Positions 5,971 through 8,884 of a DNA stretch of 8,884 nucleotides are shown here, in pieces (position 1 is the stretch's first letter; each line of letters begins with the position of its first letter). The DNA is taken from positions 1 through 8,884 of the forward strand of contig JALNXT010000038.1 in NCBI GenBank assembly GCA_023230245.1. Reading direction: 5' to 3'. Position numbers and translations under genes: made by a program. The notes beneath the pieces are model-generated. The model was given only the letters and a program-made list of their open reading frames with translations, had not been told where the DNA came from and did not search any database. This stretch comes from Candidatus Cloacimonadota bacterium. GTDB taxonomy: Bacteria > Cloacimonadota > Cloacimonadia > Cloacimonadales > Cloacimonadaceae.

Positions 5971-6833
5971 AACCGAAAACGATAATGGTCGTGGATGATG
6001 AGCAAAATATCCGCGAAATTATAAGCGAATTCCTGCAAGAGGTAGGCTATTCCGTAAATACCGCTGTAGATGGCTTGGTTGCCCTTGACAAGCTTGCACA
6101 CGAGGAATATGACCTATATATTATCGATGTATATATGCCGCGGATGGGTGGGCTGGATTTGATTGTGAAGATTAAGGAAATCCAGCCGTTGGCGGTGATA
6201 ATTGTAACCACCGGTTATTCCAGCATTGATATTGCTGTTAAGGCTATCCGCGCTGGTGCCTTTCATTATCTCACCAAGCCAATCCAAGCTGAAGAGCTGC
6301 TTAAGATTGTGGAATCAGGGCTTAAGCATGCTGTAGATTTAGGCGGAAGCTCTCCTACGCTGGGAGGTGATTCTTCTCTTCTCCATTTAGATAATCAAAG
6401 CGATTTGCTCCTTAGAGGTTTCACCAATGACCAAATAACGGATTTTAAAAACATCGGCTCAGTTCATGAATACCAATTTGGGGAAACTATTATCTTGGAT
6501 GAAGAGCGTGGCTCTATGATTTTTGTGGAGAGTGGGCGCATAAACGTGTTCCATAATGGCGCAGTGGTAGAGACCCTTAAAGCTGGGGATAGTTGGGGCG
6601 AGGAGATATTTATTCTCCCCGATTCTGCCTTCACCGAGATAGCTGCCCAGAGTGATGTTTGTGTTCGCCATTTTAAGCGAAAGAAGATCATGGAGTTTTT
6701 TACTTACAAAGAAGAGATTCTCTCCAAACGTTATACGATAAACTTAGTCCAATGCATGTATATGAAGTGGCGTCGGTCAATTTTCCGGATTGGTTTATAC
6801 AGTGGCTTTAATGCGGAAACACCATCAGTATGA
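5967..6833 (+). CDS. Response regulator: receiver domain plus cyclic-nucleotide-binding-like domain, no DNA-binding domain
   Basis: A 288-residue cytoplasmic regulator. The CheY-like receiver (about 1-122) has every key residue: acidic pair D10-D11, phosphoacceptor D54 in IIDVYMPRM, T82, Y101 and K104. After a linker rich in Gly, Ser and Leu (about 124-148), residues about 150-245 form a CRP/cNMP-type beta-barrel (YQFGETIILDEE at 169-180, MIFVESGRINVFHNG at 184-198, AGDSWGEEIF at 206-215). The segment equivalent to the phosphate-binding cassette keeps Gly-Glu (G211-E212), but where cAMP binders have Arg before the final Ala/Ser-Thr run this protein reads PDSAFTEIAA (218-227), so canonical cNMP binding is doubtful. 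The protein ends after a C-helix-like stretch (about 245-275); there is no helix-turn-helix, sigma-54 AAA+ or enzymatic output. By context it is the partner of the upstream sensor and may act on the pilus ATPases by direct contact. Confidence 0.88.
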   Translation: MKPKTIMVVDDEQNIREIISEFLQEVGYSVNTAVDGLVALDKLAHEEYDLYIIDVYMPRMGGLDLIVKIKEIQPLAVIIVTTGYSSIDIAVKAIRAGAFHYLTKPIQAEELLKIVESGLKHAVDLGGSSPTLGGDSSLLHLDNQSDLLLRGFTNDQITDFKNIGSVHEYQFGETIILDEERGSMIFVESGRINVFHNGAVVETLKAGDSWGEEIFILPDSAFTEIAAQSDVCVRHFKRKKIMEFFTYKEEILSKRYTINLVQCMYMKWRRSIFRIGLYSGFNAETPSV

Positions 6834-6897
6834 TAGCAACATCGCACCCGCTTCCATTGCACGAGAACTGCAGTAGATACCCAAAATTGGAGATATA
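6834..6897 (+). other. Only sizeable intergenic gap in the window (64 bases), ending in a ribosome binding site
   Basis: No stable hairpin with a T-run and no credible promoter pair was seen. GGAG at 6889-6892, 5 bases before the ATG at 6898, is the ribosome binding site for the PilT-like gene. The gap could mark an internal transcription start, but nothing in the sequence proves it. Confidence 0.5.
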
Positions 6898-8112
6898 ATG
6901 AGTTTAAGTTTTGTTGCAAGTCTAATATCCGCCATCCCAGAGAACTATCTTGGGGTTGAGCTATGCACGGTGATAGACCAATGGTTAGCCGATAACCCTG
7001 AAGCCCAATTAGAATGCAGAGAAGTACTGAAAAGCTGGTTAGTTAAGCTGCGTGAAATGAAAGCTTCTGATCTTGATTTTGGTGCACCTGGGTGTGGTGG
7101 ACAGGTTTGGATAAGACAATTTGGCTTAAAAAGACCCATAAGTTCCTTGGGGCATTTCTCTAACCAAGAGGCAGCGGCAATTATTTTAAGCTGGTTAAGC
7201 CCCACCCAGAAACAACGCTTATTCAATAGAAAAAGCTCAGATTACTCCATATCATTCTCTAAACATTCTGAAGAGATAGATTCAAGGTTCCGTGGCTCTA
7301 CATATTTTGATATGGGCTTTTTGGCAACGAACTTCCGGGTGATTAATGATGCTCTCTTTACTATGGAAGATTTGGGTATTCCCCTTCCTATCGCTCAAAA
7401 AATGAATATGAAGCATGAAAAAACAGGTCTAATCTTGATTACCGGTATTACAGGTAGCGGCAAATCTACCACTTTGGATGCAATTATCGATTTGAACAAT
7501 CGTGATAATAACGGCCAAATAGTGATTATTGGGAATCCCATAGAGTACGTTCACAAATCCAAATCTTGCCTGGTGCGACATCGTGAAGTTGGCTCGGATG
7601 TGCTAAGCTTTGAAAGCGGTGCGATAGATTCTTTGCGGGAAGATCCAGACATCATCGTGGTGGGAGAAATGCGCGATGCTCCAACTATTGCCACAGTTCT
7701 GGAAATCACAGATAGTGGGCACAAATCTCTTACAACCCTGCATACCTGCTCTGCTGTAGATAGCATTCACCGCATTATTGCGGAATTCCCTCCTGATGAA
7801 CAAGACCGAGTAAGAAATCGGCTTGCCGATGTGTTATCTGTTACCATGAGCCAGAAACTAGTTCCCACGATTGACGGCAAACTGATCATGGCAAAAGAAA
7901 TCCTTGCCAATGAGCCAAGCGTCCAGGCTGCCATAAGGAATAAAAATATCGGGGAGATATATCAGATGATGGTAGAGGGTCGCCGTCTGGGAATGTGTAC
8001 CTTGGAGCAAGATTTACGGGAATTGCAAAAGAAAGGGATTATTACCCAACAAACCGCGGTTAATTATGCCAACAATAAGAAACGCATGGTGCAGCTTATC
8101 GCCATGCCCTAA
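6898..8112 (+). CDS. PilT-family (retraction-type) ATPase with altered Asp box
   Basis: A 404-residue member of the PilT/PilU branch of secretion ATPases. It has about 50 extra N-terminal residues before the PilT-type start of the PAS-like domain (ASDLDFGAPG near 56-65; PilT usually reads SDLHL). The motor core shows Walker A GITGSGKST at 183-191, Walker B DPDIIVVGEMRD at 249-260 with E257, and a His box with H275 and H282 (TTLHT). The C-terminal part matches PilT (KEILANEPSVQAAIRN near 333-348), but the AIRNLIRE motif continues as AIRNKNIG. No zinc-binding cysteines are present, as expected for PilT. The Asp box, normally IEDPIEYVH, is IGNPIEYVH (211-219): both acidic residues are replaced by Gly and Asn. 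PilT hexamers pull subunits out of the pilus base; with this change the protein may be slow, inactive or a partner in a mixed motor, like accessory PilU. Its place just after a receiver/cNMP-fold regulator suggests regulated activity. Confidence 0.9.
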   Translation: MSLSFVASLISAIPENYLGVELCTVIDQWLADNPEAQLECREVLKSWLVKLREMKASDLDFGAPGCGGQVWIRQFGLKRPISSLGHFSNQEAAAIILSWLSPTQKQRLFNRKSSDYSISFSKHSEEIDSRFRGSTYFDMGFLATNFRVINDALFTMEDLGIPLPIAQKMNMKHEKTGLILITGITGSGKSTTLDAIIDLNNRDNNGQIVIIGNPIEYVHKSKSCLVRHREVGSDVLSFESGAIDSLREDPDIIVVGEMRDAPTIATVLEITDSGHKSLTTLHTCSAVDSIHRIIAEFPPDEQDRVRNRLADVLSVTMSQKLVPTIDGKLIMAKEILANEPSVQAAIRNKNIGEIYQMMVEGRRLGMCTLEQDLRELQKKGIITQQTAVNYANNKKRMVQLIAMP

Positions 8113-8117
8113 AAGGA
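8112..8117 (+). promoter_or_regulatory. Ribosome binding site for the last gene
   Basis: AAAGGA lies 7 bases before the ATG at 8125. The in-frame GTG at 8122 directly before it has a poorer spacing of 4 bases, so ATG is preferred. Confidence 0.6.
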
Positions 8118-8124
8118 TATAGTG

Positions 8125-8884
8125 ATGAAGAAACATCCCAAACAGGCATACGGTATTTTTCACGACGGGTTGGCCGTACGCTTGGTACAACTTAGCAGAG
8201 ATGGCGCAGAGGTCTATCTACATGCCTTAGATCATTCGGAACTTGATCATGATTGGTATAAGACCTCGGAGGATACTTCCCTGCCTATGATGGATGTTAA
8301 AGCTCTAGAGGATAAGTTTTCTGCAAAGAGAGAAGTGCAGATTGACGATGTTGGTAGCGATTATGTTTCCGATTTCCAACAGCAACCCTCAGAAAGGATG
8401 CTTGCATCATTTGATTTTGCTCATTCAGTAGTAGCCTTAAACGTGCATGAAGACAACATAGTTAAGGATAACTTTGATATCGTGTCCAAAAAAGACATCG
8501 ATATATTCATAAAATCAAAACTCTCATCTAAGCTTATCAAGGCAGGCGATTGGAAATCTGCAATAGTTACTATCGGAGACCAACAACAGCATTGGCTGCA
8601 TTTAGGCCCAAATCTGTTGCTGGATATGCTTCTTGACTACCAAAAGACAAATCACTTGCCTATATTCTTCCAGCTTGCCGATGCCAATGACATTGCGTTA
8701 ACCGATTATTTCATGGTTAATTACGAGCAGGATATTGCCAAAGAAACTCTTTTAGTATATTTGGGGCAAGATTATAGAAAAGCATTTTTATTCAAAGATA
8801 GCAAGTGGGAAGAGACCCTTAAGCTACAGATATCACAAAGCAACCCAGAACCAGAAGTAATTAGCTCTAAGCTTGCATTGGCTA
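8125..8884 (+). CDS. Unrecognised protein, possibly a divergent actin-like PilM/MshI-type pilus protein; 3' partial
   Basis: The frame is open from the ATG at 8125 to the right edge of the window (253 complete codons), and the end of the gene lies outside. The visible part is soluble, with no signal peptide or membrane segment. It begins with an actin-fold-like opening, AYGIFHDGLAVRLVQLSRDG (residues 8-27), similar to the GIDIG...VKaveL start of PilM/MshI proteins, but the Asp and Gly of the first phosphate loop are not conserved. A charged insert follows (about 40-90). Around residues 199-231 there is a second actin-like pattern: an acidic ANDIALTDYF segment and then LLVYLGQDYRKAFLFKDSKW, resembling the second phosphate strand (vDIG...l.v..dg) of PilM. 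PilM/MshI proteins link the pilus motor to the outer parts of the machine on the cytoplasmic face. The gene follows the PilT-like gene by 12 bases. The assignment is an inference from these patterns and the context. Confidence 0.55.
   Translation, partial: MKKHPKQAYGIFHDGLAVRLVQLSRDGAEVYLHALDHSELDHDWYKTSEDTSLPMMDVKALEDKFSAKREVQIDDVGSDYVSDFQQQPSERMLASFDFAHSVVALNVHEDNIVKDNFDIVSKKDIDIFIKSKLSSKLIKAGDWKSAIVTIGDQQQHWLHLGPNLLLDMLLDYQKTNHLPIFFQLADANDIALTDYFMVNYEQDIAKETLLVYLGQDYRKAFLFKDSKWEETLKLQISQSNPEPEVISSKLALA

Noticed and set aside
5811..6000. A frameshift hiding a kinase catalytic domain after the DHp segment.
   Set aside because: Only about 150 bases remain before the well-formed regulator gene, whereas a HATPase domain needs more than 300, and no N- or G-box motif was seen in any forward frame.
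6894..6899. Perfect TATAAT hexamer just before the PilT-like gene.
   Set aside because: It overlaps the start codon ATG at 6898, and the only TTG-type -35 candidate (TTGCAC, 6857-6862) is 31 bases away, far from the usual 17. It is better explained as the spacer after the GGAG ribosome binding site.

Overview
The window is a stretch of one densely packed, single-strand (+) gene cluster for a type IV pilus / type II secretion-like filament. Nine genes are visible. The first is cut by the left edge and the last by the right edge. Base composition is moderate to slightly AT-rich, and codon use looks even from gene to gene. The organism is a Gram-negative-type bacterium of uncertain phylum. The divergent versions of the pilus parts suggest a lineage far from Proteobacteria, possibly Candidatus Cloacimonadota, but that is an impression and not a demonstration. 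No RNA gene, CRISPR array, insertion sequence or terminator was seen.

Layout: 1-915 inner-membrane platform protein (GspF/PilC/MshG family, 5' partial); 920-2701 assembly ATPase (GspE/PilB/MshE family); 2702-3124, 3130-3702 and 3704-4975 three consecutive pilin-like proteins, the third carrying a large LamG/concanavalin-type domain; 4993-5970 a six-helix PilS-like sensor with a histidine-phosphorylation (DHp) segment but no ATP-binding catalytic domain; 5967-6833 a response regulator with a receiver and a cyclic-nucleotide-binding-like domain and no DNA-binding domain; 6898-8112 a PilT-family ATPase with an altered Asp box; 8125 to the end an unrecognised protein that may be a degenerate PilM/MshI-type actin-like protein. 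Most neighbours overlap or are separated by 0-17 bases; the only larger gap is 64 bases, before the PilT-like gene.

How the parts fit: the assembly ATPase and platform drive the filament. The three pilin-like proteins would form a minor-pilin tip complex, with the LamG-like domain as a candidate adhesin. The PilT-like protein would drive or regulate disassembly. The order PilV/MshD-like, PilW/MshO-like, PilX/MshP-like plus LamG resembles mshD-O-P-Q of the MSHA pilus. The two-component pair sits between the tip genes and the PilT-like gene and lacks both a kinase catalytic domain and a DNA-binding output, which suggests direct protein-level control of the pilus rather than transcriptional control.

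The most unusual points are: (i) all three pilin-like proteins start directly at what looks like a mature pilin N-terminus, with in-frame stops that exclude a normal leader peptide; (ii) the catalytically incomplete sensor kinase; (iii) the receiver plus cNMP-fold regulator that lacks the conserved phosphate-binding Arg; (iv) the PilT homologue whose Asp-box Glu-Asp pair is Gly-Asn.
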